Shown here in pieces: positions 10,801-22,800 of a stretch of 50,303 nt of DNA (position 1 is the first letter of the stretch; each line of letters starts with the position of its first letter). The DNA comes from Trebouxia sp. TZW2008. Taxonomy: Eukaryota; Chlorophyta; Trebouxiophyceae; Trebouxiales; Trebouxiaceae. The position numbers and the translations under genes were made by a program. The DNA is taken from positions 1 through 50,303 of the forward strand of contig BDIU01000440.1 in assembly GCA_002118135.1 (NCBI GenBank), in the 5' to 3' direction. The notes under the pieces were generated by a model. It was not told where the DNA came from. It did no database searches and saw only the letters and a list, made by a program, of their open reading frames with translations.

Positions 10801-13800
10801 GGACACAGTCAGAGGGCAATACTGCCGCTCACCACTTCTGCCTTGTCTGTACCAGAACATGATGAGATCTGGACTGTTGTACCAAGTCACCAACTGTCTT
10901 GGCAGGTGCTGAAGAACTATGGGGCCAAGGGACGGTCAGTGGGCAAGATAGTAGAGGAAATGGCCAAGAAGGGCCTCAGGGAGTTCAGCACCGCCCGCAA
11001 CGCCAAGAGCTCAGTTGCCTCCACCTGCGCCCATGACACCGCCTTTGCCCGTGTCGCTCCCGGCACCTTTGCTCTCAGGGCTGTGCCTGGTGTAGTTGAG
11101 GTGGGTCACTGCAAAAGTTGACAAGGCACAGGTGGCAAGTCACAGTTGACCAGTGCTTCACGTGCATCATGAGACAGAGCACTTGTTCATAGTGATGCCC
11201 CTGATTGTGTTGCTCCTGGCACATTTGCCTTGAGGGCTGTGCCTGATGTTGTCGAGGTGAGGGGCTGCAGGGCAAGAGCCAGCGAGGCTTATCAGCAGGT
11301 GTGGCGTCCAGCCTGACACTGCAAGGGTTGAGTATGTGATCAATCTGCATTGCCTGGGCATTGCGAGAACTTTTGTCGTCATCATGCTTGTCAGTGAAGT
11401 TCGGTGACCCTGACATAATTGTCGTTGCAAGCTGTCAAGCTCTCTTGCTTCACATTTTTGAAAGTAGTCAACTTCTTCAGGTCCCTCCAAGCACTCCAGG
11501 AACTAAGGCAACCCCAGTTGAGCGTGAGGAAGAAGAGCCAGAGGAGCCTGTTATCAAGCCAGCGCCCCGCTTTGCCAAGTTTGACCGGAACAACTTCAAG
11601 TGCACCCGCTGCCTCAAGGTAAGTAGCCTGACAGCTCAACCCTGCAGGCCTGTATGGCACTTACACTTGTGGTCACGCTTGTACAGGTCTATGTTGTTGC
11701 TGTGCTCCTCAATGAACTGCAGTATTGCAGACAGCCAGCAGTTGCTTGGATCTGTGCAGCAAATGCACAGAAGCTTTCACCGGCTTTGCTGTCACTTCAA
11801 CTGCTCCATCTCTGTGACACTGCAGATACAGCGTCCAGAAGGCAGCTTGCTGGCGCTCTGTGACAACTGCCTCAGGAGCTTCCACCTGCTTTCTTGACAT
11901 CTGCCCCAGGACCCCTCGCCTGCTCTGCATTGTCCCCAGCATTCTCAGCTGCTTCCAGTCCATTGCTCACTGCCTGGTGTGTTGCAGATGCTTCACCCAG
12001 AGGGCAGCCCACTGGCGCCATGCGACACCTGCCTCAGGAGCTTACACCTGCTATGCATGGGGCTTTGCTCTCTCGATACCTGCCACAGGAAACCCCGCCT
12101 GCTTTGCATTGTCTCCAACACTCTCAGCTGCTTCCAGTCCATTGCTCACTGACTGGTGTGTTGCAGATGCATCACCCAGAGGGCAGCCCTCTAGCGCTGT
12201 GTGACACCTGCCCCAGGAGCTTCCACCTGCTGTGCATGGGCCTGGAGTGGGAAGAGCTGCCAGAGGGCAACTGGTCCTGCCCCCGCTGTGCTGAGCGCAA
12301 AGGTCTGCCCACCAAGCGCCTCACTGTGGATGATGTCAAGAATCGGCAGTCCACTGGTGGTGCTAGGTAAGATCATTGTATAATCATTGTACACTGAATC
12401 ATCATGAAGCACATCACGTGATCACTATGTATTGCAAGATGTACAGTGCACCTCAAGGTGCTGTGATCAATCAGCTATGGGGACTCTGTTCTTGGGATCT
12501 CGACAGCAGAGCAGCAGCCAGTGCTTGCATCTGTCTGGTTTTGTCTAGAGGTGCTGGTGTCTTGCTAAAGACGCTGTGATTGCTTGTGATGGTCCTTGGA
12601 TAGCTCTAGCCCTGAGACCTCATGTCTGTGCTGCAACCTCCCCCCCTTGCCTGTCTTGTTCTGGCCTGCTAATGACTCGGACTATGGTTACGCAGGACGT
12701 CCAAAGCTGAGCAGGAGAAGACAGACAAGATGCTGATCAAGTCTCTAGAGCGAGAGGAGCGTGAGCGCAAAAGGGTATGTCTTGCCTGGCTGCAAAGCTA
12801 CATGTGACATACTGTTTGCTAGAAAGCCCACAGTGCTCTGACACAGCTGGGCCATCTTGAGAATTAGGCAATGAGTCAGTGAGCAGAAAGATTTCCTCCT
12901 GGTGTGCACGCTCACACCAGCCTTTTCCACATGGGGTAAACGTAAAAGACTGCATACAAGCAACTTTTGGTCCAGACTTTGGCTATTTTGGTGCATCTGG
13001 CCACTTTTCAGCGTGTTCTCAGAGTCTGTCTGCATGTGCAGGCAGAAGAGAGGGCTGAGAAGGAGGCACAGCGCCAGATGGAGAAGGATGCCAAGAACAG
13101 GGAGCGTGAGGAAGCCAAGAAGATGGCTCGCTATCCCATTGAAGACTCTGAGGTCAGCACCTGCTTCACTCAGTCAAGGGTGTACCTGTATTCTATGAGC
13201 TGTGATGACAAGATGCAGTGCATCACTTGGCAAGCATGCATTAGCATGGCATGTGACAAAGTCATCAAGATGGCTCGCCACCCCATTGAGCATTCTGAGC
13301 TGAGCAGCTGCCTTGCAAGCTGTACACATGACTGTATGTCGTGTCTGTGATTGAGCTAATACAGCAACATTCTGAAAGTATACAGCATGGCAAAGTCGCT
13401 CAGATGCTTTGCTACCCCGTTGAGGGTTCTGAGGTGAGCACCCACCTCACCAGAGTTCTGTAACAGGTGTGGCTGCTTGTCAGATGAGTTACGACAGCAA
13501 GGCCCTAAGAATACATAGCATGAGTGAGTTGTTGAGAAGATTGGCTACTGCATCAACTTCTCTTAGGTCAGCACCTGCCTGTGGCTTAACAGGTGGCAGA
13601 GGAGGAGCTGGCAGCCTTGTTAGATGCTCAGCAGGACGTGAGACGTGCACAGCACAGCGTGCAAAGCAGCCGCCGCCTGGATGAGCGGCAGCAGGAGCAG
13701 CAACAGCTTCACTTGGACCAGGCAGAGGCTCGCCTTCACAAGCTGCGCACGCTTGCCCATGGGCCAGTCATACCAAAGGTGATTTCTTATCTCAACATAT

Positions 13801-16800
13801 TGTACAGCAGCTACATGACACAGCAGCATGCCAGCAGGCAGGCTGACGCCTATTGATGCTAAATACAACTTCTGACCCCACTACATGTTATAGCAGCTTC
13901 ACCTGGCAGCACCCCAACATCATCCCATATTTATCCTCTAGCAGTCACGGACTTCGTGGCTACCTTTGGCAAAATCTGGGAGGCGCCAATAATCACCTGC
14001 CTCAAACTCTATGCATGTCTCATCCTGTCTGCTGCTGAGCACCTGCATGCAGAATCCACTTTGCTGCACCATGCAGGCGCTGTTCTCTGATGCTGCTGCC
14101 ACAGCATCCCACATTGATGCCCTGGCAGTAGTGGAGTTTGTGGCTACCTTTGGCAAGATCTGGGAGGCACCCATGATCAGCCTGCCACAGCTGCAGCGGG
14201 CTGTGGAGCAGCCAGCCAGTCACCCTGTGTTGGGCAGCCTGTATCACACCCTGCTCACCTGTGTGCTCCTGGACCAGGTCAGGGTCTTATTTTCTGTGAC
14301 ATGTGAAACCTGAGGTGCCAGATTGCTACAAAAACACTGTCATGTCAAGAGTCTGCATCATTCCTAGAGTCAGTCTTCAGTGCAAATGACCCAGTGCTTC
14401 TTAGCCTCAACCACAGAGGACTGTGCAGCCACTCAGTGCTTTGCATCTTACACAGCACACTGCTCTCCTGCACGCTCCTGGTCCACCGCCGTCTCTTTGC
14501 TGCTACAAATCAATGAAGAGGGCCCAGCCAAGAGCCGGGCGCAGCGAGCCCTAGACAAGAACAGCTACAGCTGGCTGTAAGCTCAGTCTGCTGCTGCAAG
14601 TGAAGGTTTTGCTGCAGATCAATGAGGAGGGGCCAGCCAAAAGCCGAGCAAGGCGATGGGCTCGAGTTCTCGACAAGAACAGCTATAGCTGGCCTGAGGT
14701 GCTACGGCGCTATCTACTGGCCACGCGAGCCAAGGCAGGCATCCCACAAGCCCATCTCATGCAGGCTGACACCCACTTGAGCCTGCTGCCTGACAATGTG
14801 GCGGCTGTCAAAGGCGCCTTAGAGCTGGCCAATAAACCCTGGTGGAGGTAAACGCCACCCCTCTGTGTGCTGCTTGGCGCAAACATGGATGACTGCACCT
14901 CATGCAGTACCTCATGCAGCTTGACACCCACCTTGGCCTGCTGCTCCACAACGTGTTTGCTGTGTGCCTCTTGTCATGCTGACATTGAGAGTGCTGTGAA
15001 CATTCTCTGTAACTTGTGAGAGTCCTGTGCAGGGATGAAGTGAGGCAGGGCAGCATGATGGCAGATCTGTGGTGCTCTTGGCACCCTTGGCCGCTTCTTG
15101 CTTCAGTTTTGAAACTGACAGTATCTTGCTGAAAGTCGACCCTGTACAATGACACCTTTTTGGATGCTGTTCATCATGCTATGTTGGTGCAGGTTGAGTG
15201 CACCTCTTCATCTTCGGCTGTTGACAGCTCTCTGCAATGACACCTTGGAGAGCGGCGACATGACGGCAGAGCTGTCCTGCTTTTGACACGTGCCCTCTTC
15301 TTTCTTCAGCTTTGATACTCATAGCATCTTAGTGATGGACAACCCTGCGCAATGACACCTGTTTTGGATGCTGATAATCACGCACTGGTGCAGGTTGAGT
15401 GCACCTCTTCATCTATGGCTGTTGACAGCTCTCTGCAATGGCACCTTGGAGAGCGGCAACATGAGGGCAGAGCTGTCCTGCTTTTGACACCTGTGCCCTC
15501 TTCTTTCTTCAGCTTTGATGCTGATAGCATCTTAGTGATGGACAACATTGCGCAACGACACCTTTTCGGATGCTGATACTCATGCACTGGTGCAGGTTGA
15601 GTGCACCTCTTCATCTACGGCTGTTGACAGCTCTCTGCAATGACACCTTGGAGGGCGGTAACATGAGGGCAGAGCTGGCTAGCAGGGTGGACCAGATTGC
15701 TGCCCTGCACTCAGAGCGCCACCACATGCAGCTTGAGGTCTGCCCTCTGCTCAAGCTGCTTACTGCATGTTTGACGCTCAGGTCATGCATTGCTCAGCAT
15801 GCAGTCTTCCAGCACTCATTTGTACATCTGTGCTCTGCGTCTTTTTGCGCCCAGCAAATCCATTCAATGTTCTGCAGCGTGAATTAAACAACATGCAGCT
15901 CAAGGTGTGTTGAAGGTATGCTTGAGACAAGTCGGCCCCTGCTCCCCTCACATGTTGTTTGCGTGGCTGCATTCTTTGTGCTGTCAGGCGATGCAAATGA
16001 GTTCTGACAATGTGAAGCTTTTTTTTTTGGTGTGTAGAAGACTTGTTTCTTCGTCCACCCTTTGCCAGGGAGGCAACAGCAAAATTCAGCTGACTGCCCT
16101 CTGACTTTACATCGCACCTCTTCAGGAGCGAAGGCAAGAGAAAGCAGCTGAAAGGGAGCGCAAACAGGAAGAAAGGCAAAAGCGCTTAGAACAGCTTGAG
16201 AAACAGCTCCAGGGTCTGGAACAAGGTGTTGCTGCCGCCGATAATCAGCCTGAAGATAAGACTGATGGCAAGGAAAAGCCCGAGGGACAAGAGGCTGGTA
16301 ACAATGATGAGCCCATGTCTGAGGGTCAGGACAAGACTGGAAGGAAAGCAAGCCAGACGCCTGAACAAAAGGCAGAAGACAACAACGGTGATGACGACCG
16401 CAGTGACGTTGATCATGATGATGACAAGTCTGATCAGGGTGAGCTTCTCAGTACTATCCGTGCACAGCAGCCTGCTACAGACTGCCCAAAGCATACACGC
16501 ATTCAGATCTTGGTCACCTGGTTGAAGCTAAGGCTAGGTTGCCTGCTGTAAGCTTTCCAATCTGTGTGCTTGCTGTGTGTCTTGCCCAATGGCTGTTCCT
16601 TGGTTCCCATTGTCTGTTGCTCTGCTGTCAGGGGATCAATCAATGCTGGAATTGCATCTGGCGTGTCTGCCAACTCGTTGTGCATTCCACACTTTACATG
16701 ACACCCCACTGAATCATATTGTCAATCACTTGCGGTTTACATGTTGTGTATTGCGTGATGCAGGCAGTGATGAAGACGATGGCAGGAGTGACAAGAGTGG

Positions 16801-19800
16801 CAATGAGGATGAAGAGGAAGAGACAAAGGACGGGTCCACCCCCCAGCCTGAGGGGGTTGACCCCAAGTCTCAGCCTGGAGAAGAAGATGAGCGTCAGCGC
16901 CAGCACAAAACATGGCAGGAAAAGGATGCTGAGTATGAGGCTCGCATTGCTGCATTGCCTTTGAGGACAGAACCCATTGGTCTGGACAGGCTTCACCGCA
17001 AGTACTGGCTTTTGACAGGTGTGCTCTGGTAAACAGCATTGAGACTGATTGGCAACATCAGGCATAGCAGGGACAGAGTGCTACATATGAGGCCCTCATT
17101 GCTGCACTGCCTCTGAGGACAGAGAGTATTGGCTTGGACAAGAATCATGGCAAGCACTGGCTGCTGGCAGGTATTTATGCCATGCACTGTTTTATTGATT
17201 AGGACACAGCATCTACATGTTTGAGAAGAGCTAATTGCATTGGCTGTCTATTGGATAGGCACCACCCCAAGTACTGGCTTTCAACAGGCATGCCTGTGGT
17301 GCAAAGCAATCAGGACTGACTGGTCACACAACACTGGGCGAGAAGAGGATGCTGAACATGAGGCTTGCATTACTGCGTCAAGGTGTTGCTGCCACGCGTA
17401 GCAATCTTCAACAGATGCATGCTGTACAATCTGCCAAGTGCATAAGCTCTTAGCCTGTAGCAAATGCTTGCTTCTCTTTCAGGTGATCAAAGCGCACTCC
17501 ATGTGCAATCTGGCGAAGGAGACGTCATATCCACCATTGACACACCAGAAGCACTTGATGCAGCGATGGCAGGCTGCAACAGGAAGGGCATCCGGGAGAG
17601 GGCATTGCTGGCAGCCCTCAAGCATGACTTGAGCAATCTGAAACAGCAGCTGCGCAACAGCGCAAGCGAAAAGGATGCTGCAAATGAGTTGGCTGATAAT
17701 GTTAACACTGATGCTGACAAGCCCACTGTAGAGGTAAGCAAGCCTCACTTCCTTTGACATGCAGCATTGCTGGGCCTTTTACAGGACTGACTGAAGCCAC
17801 ACAAACTTGTCACCTGTGCATTAACAGTTGTGACTGCCAGCAGCAGCACAGCAGACAGCGCAGGAGATGTCAACACAGACCTAGCTGCAGACAGCCTCAG
17901 ATCCTCTTGCCTCACAAGTGGGAGCGCAGCAACGCTTGCCATGTGCGCCACAAGACACAAATCTGCAAAGGCATATTCAGCTGTCCTGACCAAGGTCTCT
18001 CAGAGACAATCTCATGACATGTGCTATCTTGTGTGGTGTACATCAGAAGCCAAACAACATGTTCTTGGCATTGCCTGGCACCGCAGTGTTACAAGCAACA
18101 CAGGGCTGAAGGTTGGATTCTTTGTGCAGCATGCTGTGATCAGCTAAAGAAGTTGTTGGAGGAGTGCAGCCCCTTTCAACACCGCATACCCAACAGCATC
18201 TTGGTTTCTCTGCATTTGGCATTGCCTGGCCTTGCATCATTGACAACAAAATAAACATGGAATGATATCTGTTCTGTGCAGCATGCCGTGGATCAGCTGA
18301 AGGAGCTGTTGGAAGAGTGCAGCCCCTTTCAACACCGCATACCCAACAGCATCTCCTTCAAGGCTCTGCAGCAGCAGCTTGAAGGGATAACAGACGCCAC
18401 TCAGCTGAGTGAGGTGGTCCTGAGCATTGAGGCTGCTGTCTCACACCTGGGGTCAGGCCCTAGAGGTATGCATCGCTTTATCTTGACAGGACGCTTGTAA
18501 GACTGCTCATTTGCTTCTGACCACGGACCTGCTGTTTGAAAGTGTTGGCGTCTGCAGGCTTGCCCTCCATGCAAAGGCCCATGCATGGCCCTCAGTGATT
18601 GCCTATTGCTGTCTGTGAGCACTGGTGCTGAAGGCTAAGGAGGCTCCGTCACACACATTGCTGGTCTTAGGTTGAAATGCTGTGCTTTATGTCGGCACAT
18701 GCACACAAGCATGCATGTGTGCATGTGACCCTGTCTGAAGTATGTGCTATGGTTCTTCAGCCTCTTGCAACTTGTGCAAACACAGACCCCATCATCAAGA
18801 CTGCATCACAACCTGGGTCAACCACTGCAGACACCACTGTCACTGCTGCTGACAACCCTCAGCCACCCAGTCAAGGTCCTGTTCAATCAGTGACACAAGT
18901 TGACCAGGATGCAAGAGCTTGTTTTGACTTGTGCAGGCACAGACATCATTGTCAAGGCTGCGTTGCAACCTGAGCCACCCACTGCAGACGCCACTGTCAC
19001 TGCTGCTGACAACTCTCAGCCAGCCATTGAAGCGTCTCCTCAAACAGCAGCAGCCGCTGATCAAGATGACAGGGTCAACAGCCATGCTAGTGCTGGTCCC
19101 TCAGGCCGGCTGCATGACACACATCAAGCACCAGACGCACAGGAGTCGAAGCAGCAACAGCCAACTGCAATGCATTGGTCAGAAACAGATGAAACTGGAG
19201 GCTCTATGTTACAGACTGACAGGCAGAAGGGTCAACTGCAAAGTGGGCATGTGCACCAACAGCAGGGCAGTTTGCAACAGCCTCAGGGCAGTTTGCAGCA
19301 GCCTGAGGGCGGTTTGCAGCGGCCTCAGGGCAGCTTGCAGCAGCGTCCAGGTCTTGTGCAGGGTCTGACAATGAGTGATGTCAAGCAGGAGGCTGCAGAC
19401 CCAATGCAGGTGGCTGCTCTTCTTCTTATGTCAGTTCACTGTTGCTGTTTTAGCAGAGTAGAGCTTTGATGCTAGTAGCATTGGCACATTGCAAGCTCAG
19501 ACAGCATGTCTGCTGGCCTGGCAAGTAAGTCTGGCCCTCCCTGTGCAGCTGATGGTGCCTATCTGGTGCCATTGCTCAGCATTGAAGTCGCCATATTGCA
19601 TTTCCATTGTGATGATTTGCTGGCTTACAGCAGCAATAATCTGGCATGCGCATATAAGCACAAAGGTCGGCACGGCAGTCCTGTCCCTTTTGCTGGACAA
19701 CTGCAGATTTTCTGAGGGCAACCATCCACTGTTAGTGTAACAGATCCCAGCAAGCACCAGCACAGCTCATCAGACTTCAGCCCATCTGATTGCCTATGAA

Positions 19801-22800
19801 AGGACACAGCAAAGTCTGCCCACAAAGCGTGTTCACCGAAGTTTGGGATGTTGAGAACGCCAGCATGGCTTGTACAGGTTATTGAATTGCCAGAGACAGC
19901 TTCCATGAAACCAGATGGTGACGCAGTCGTGCCAGGGCAGCCGCAGGCAGATGTGGTGTTTGCGCAGCCCCTCGAGGAGCTTGACCCTTCAGATACAGAG
20001 CAGGAAAAGGTGACAGGCCCCACCTGCAGTTTTGCATCAGCAGCATTGGCAAGCCGACTGCTTTATGCAGGCATTGCTGCACGAAGTTCTGGTGTATTGC
20101 AAGCCAGCAAAGCCAATGCCTGAGATCGAGGCATCAGCGCCTTGCCTGTTTGCTGCTGTGCAAACAAGCACCATTGTAGCCTTGGTCTTCACACATGTTT
20201 TCAGCAAGGCATCACATTGCAACTATACAGCATTTGTCAGGGGTGCTGACAGGCTTCACACACTTGACTTCGTCATTGTTTGGACAAGCTGACTGTTCTT
20301 GGTATGATGCACAGGCCTCACGGCCTAAGTTGGCGCTGTGGCACAGCGCACGTGAGAGGGCAGTCTGGATGAGGGACATGACAGCCGCTCAGGTGTCACA
20401 CTCAGCAGCTGAGCTTGCCTACCTGGCGGCCGTCCTGTCTGACAAGTAAACCCCCACCCAGTTTGCCATTTGCCAACGCTTGACTCAGCTTGCCATTGCT
20501 TGCCACTGCCGGCTGATGACTGCCGCTGCTTGCCGCTGCTTGCCTTGGGCTGCGGCTGCTTGATCCAGTCTACCAATGCTCGTCACTGCTTGCCACACAC
20601 AGATTGCCCTTGCTTATTGGTGGGGTGTAACAGCTTGCCCTTGTGACACTGTTGTGTGTACAGCAGATGCACTACACTTTGAATGTTTGAGTTCAATGCC
20701 ACTTGCTACTGTGACTTAGTGAAGCGGAGTGCAGCGGTGTCCACCTGGTGGGGAGTGGGTGTGGGGACAATGCAGGCCTCAAGTTTGTGTTTTCAAGACT
20801 TGTGACCTTAGCCCTTTCAGTGTGTGGACATCAAAGTCTTGAAGAGATGTCCGTGCCGATATCAGGCTTTGCTTATCAAATGACGGTCTCATTGCTGCAA
20901 CGCTGTGTTGTCAATGGCAGGCAGCTTGTTGGCTTGCCTAGTTGGGCCAAAATCATTTGCTGATATCAGATTCAGGCCCTCACTACTGTAAATGGCACCC
21001 ATCAAGTCTGTTTGTGGGGGTCAATGCAGGGCCCAGCCAATGCTGCAGAGGCTGTCAGCTTCTGCTGCAGCTGCTGCTGCCAGACCCCCCAAGGTGCCCA
21101 AGGGCGTGAAGCGGGATAGAGACACACCCACCCCTGAGGAAGCTCAACCACCTAAGAAGTGAGTGACATGCTGTATTGACCAAAGGGTAGTAGTCTTGAT
21201 TGTCACCATAGTGTAACAGTCAGCCTGGGTGCTGGATGTGTATTGCCCATGCATAGCTCAGCATTGCATATTTCAGCAAAAATGCCACAATTGTGATAAG
21301 TGTGTACAATGTATAGCCAGGCATGGCTGCACCCTTTGCAGGCATCGTTGATGTGATAATGACAAGACAGTACACAAGGCACTTGCCACTGGCACCATGA
21401 TGTCATCTAAAACGCTTTTGCAGCCAGTGTTGGAAAACGAAAAGCCTTGCAGAATAAGAGTAGCAGTGCCAGGAAATGCACTTGCAGCTTTGCCTCATTC
21501 CAGCGGGTTTGGCCTTTCCTGTTCCTTGCCGATATCTCCAATTGCAATATGACGGCATCAGCCTGAAATTGTGCTGCAGGCTGAAAGTCAAGCTAGGGGG
21601 CAGTTCAGCCACCGCTCAGCCAAGGGATGACGCCAAGGCAGCAAAGGATGGGCATGACCACTGGATGGCTGAGTGTGCCGATTGTGGGGAGGAGGGAGAT
21701 CTGCTGTGCTGTGAGGTGAGCATAAAGTTCAGCTATTCAGACCACTTTGACTTGCTCCTTGCGCTCACACTTCCAGTGACAGCATGTGCGGCTGCACACA
21801 TGCTGTTTGGCATGCATAGGAAGCTGTAGCTTCAGCCAGGTAGCACGCCACCAATTGTGCAGCAGACTGATCAGAGCAAAAGCTAACTAGCAAGGTTGCT
21901 GATGCAGGCGAAGGATTGCCCTATAGCTATGCATATGGAGTGCGCTGGGCTTGAAAAGGTACCTCGAGGCAAGTGGTACTGTCCAGAGCATGCAGGCTTG
22001 GCTAAGCCGAGCAAAGCGCGGCCAGCCAGTGCCAAGTCTTCTGTAGCTGACGACAGCAGCTTAGAGCCAAGCAGCAGCGGCCAGGCCCCTCCATCAGGCG
22101 GCAGCGACCCGGCCAAAGCCGACGCAAAAGCCGGCGTTGGCGGGAAGACCGGCAAGCGCAAAGCGTCGTCGCCGCCTGAGGACGAGGCCGAGGGAATTGC
22201 CGCCAAGAAGGATGGAGGGAAAGGCAACAAAGGCAAAGCAGCCAACGCCAAGAGCAGCTTGGATGGTGAAGATCTCCAAAAAGGCAGTAGCAAAGCCAGC
22301 AAGGGCAAAACTCAAGCTGTGTCAGATTCTGTTGAAGGCAGTGCGCCAAAGCAGGGTGGAAGCAAAGCTGGCAAAAGCACCACGGCCAGCAAGGAAAGCT
22401 CTGTTGAAGGTTTGCTCTCAGACAAGGGCGGTGACAAGCACAGCAAATTAGATTTTGCAGCACCTGATGCAACGCCAAAAGCCAGCATCAAAGCCAAGCT
22501 TCCAAGTAGCGGCGCCAGCAAAGCAGCCAAAGCGCGAAACAGAGATGCAAGCAATTCAGTTTCGGCGCCTTTCAGGAGGAAGGCAATAGACAGAGACTTC
22601 AGTGATGGTCCACCAGCAAATGGTGTTGCCAAAGCAAAGCAGAAAGGCAAGGAACTTGTCAGGAGAACAGCGTCAGGTGATGCACTGCTGCAATGCTATA
22701 ACATCAGCTGCACGTGTGTTTTGTACTCATCAAATTCTCATTCACCTACCTTACCTCTTGCTATGCCTGTTTTGTGTTACTGCTTGTAAGGTTTGGTTTG

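Noticed and set aside
10657..10912. Minus- and plus-strand frames over the HARE-HTH copies as separate genes
   Set aside because: They are shadows of the duplicated exon and its copies.
22002..22650. Long minus-strand frames (158 and 112 codons) opposite the last large chromatin-gene exon
   Set aside because: They are Leu/Ala/Cys-rich antisense shadows of a Lys/Ala/Ser-rich exon with clear splice phase on the plus strand.
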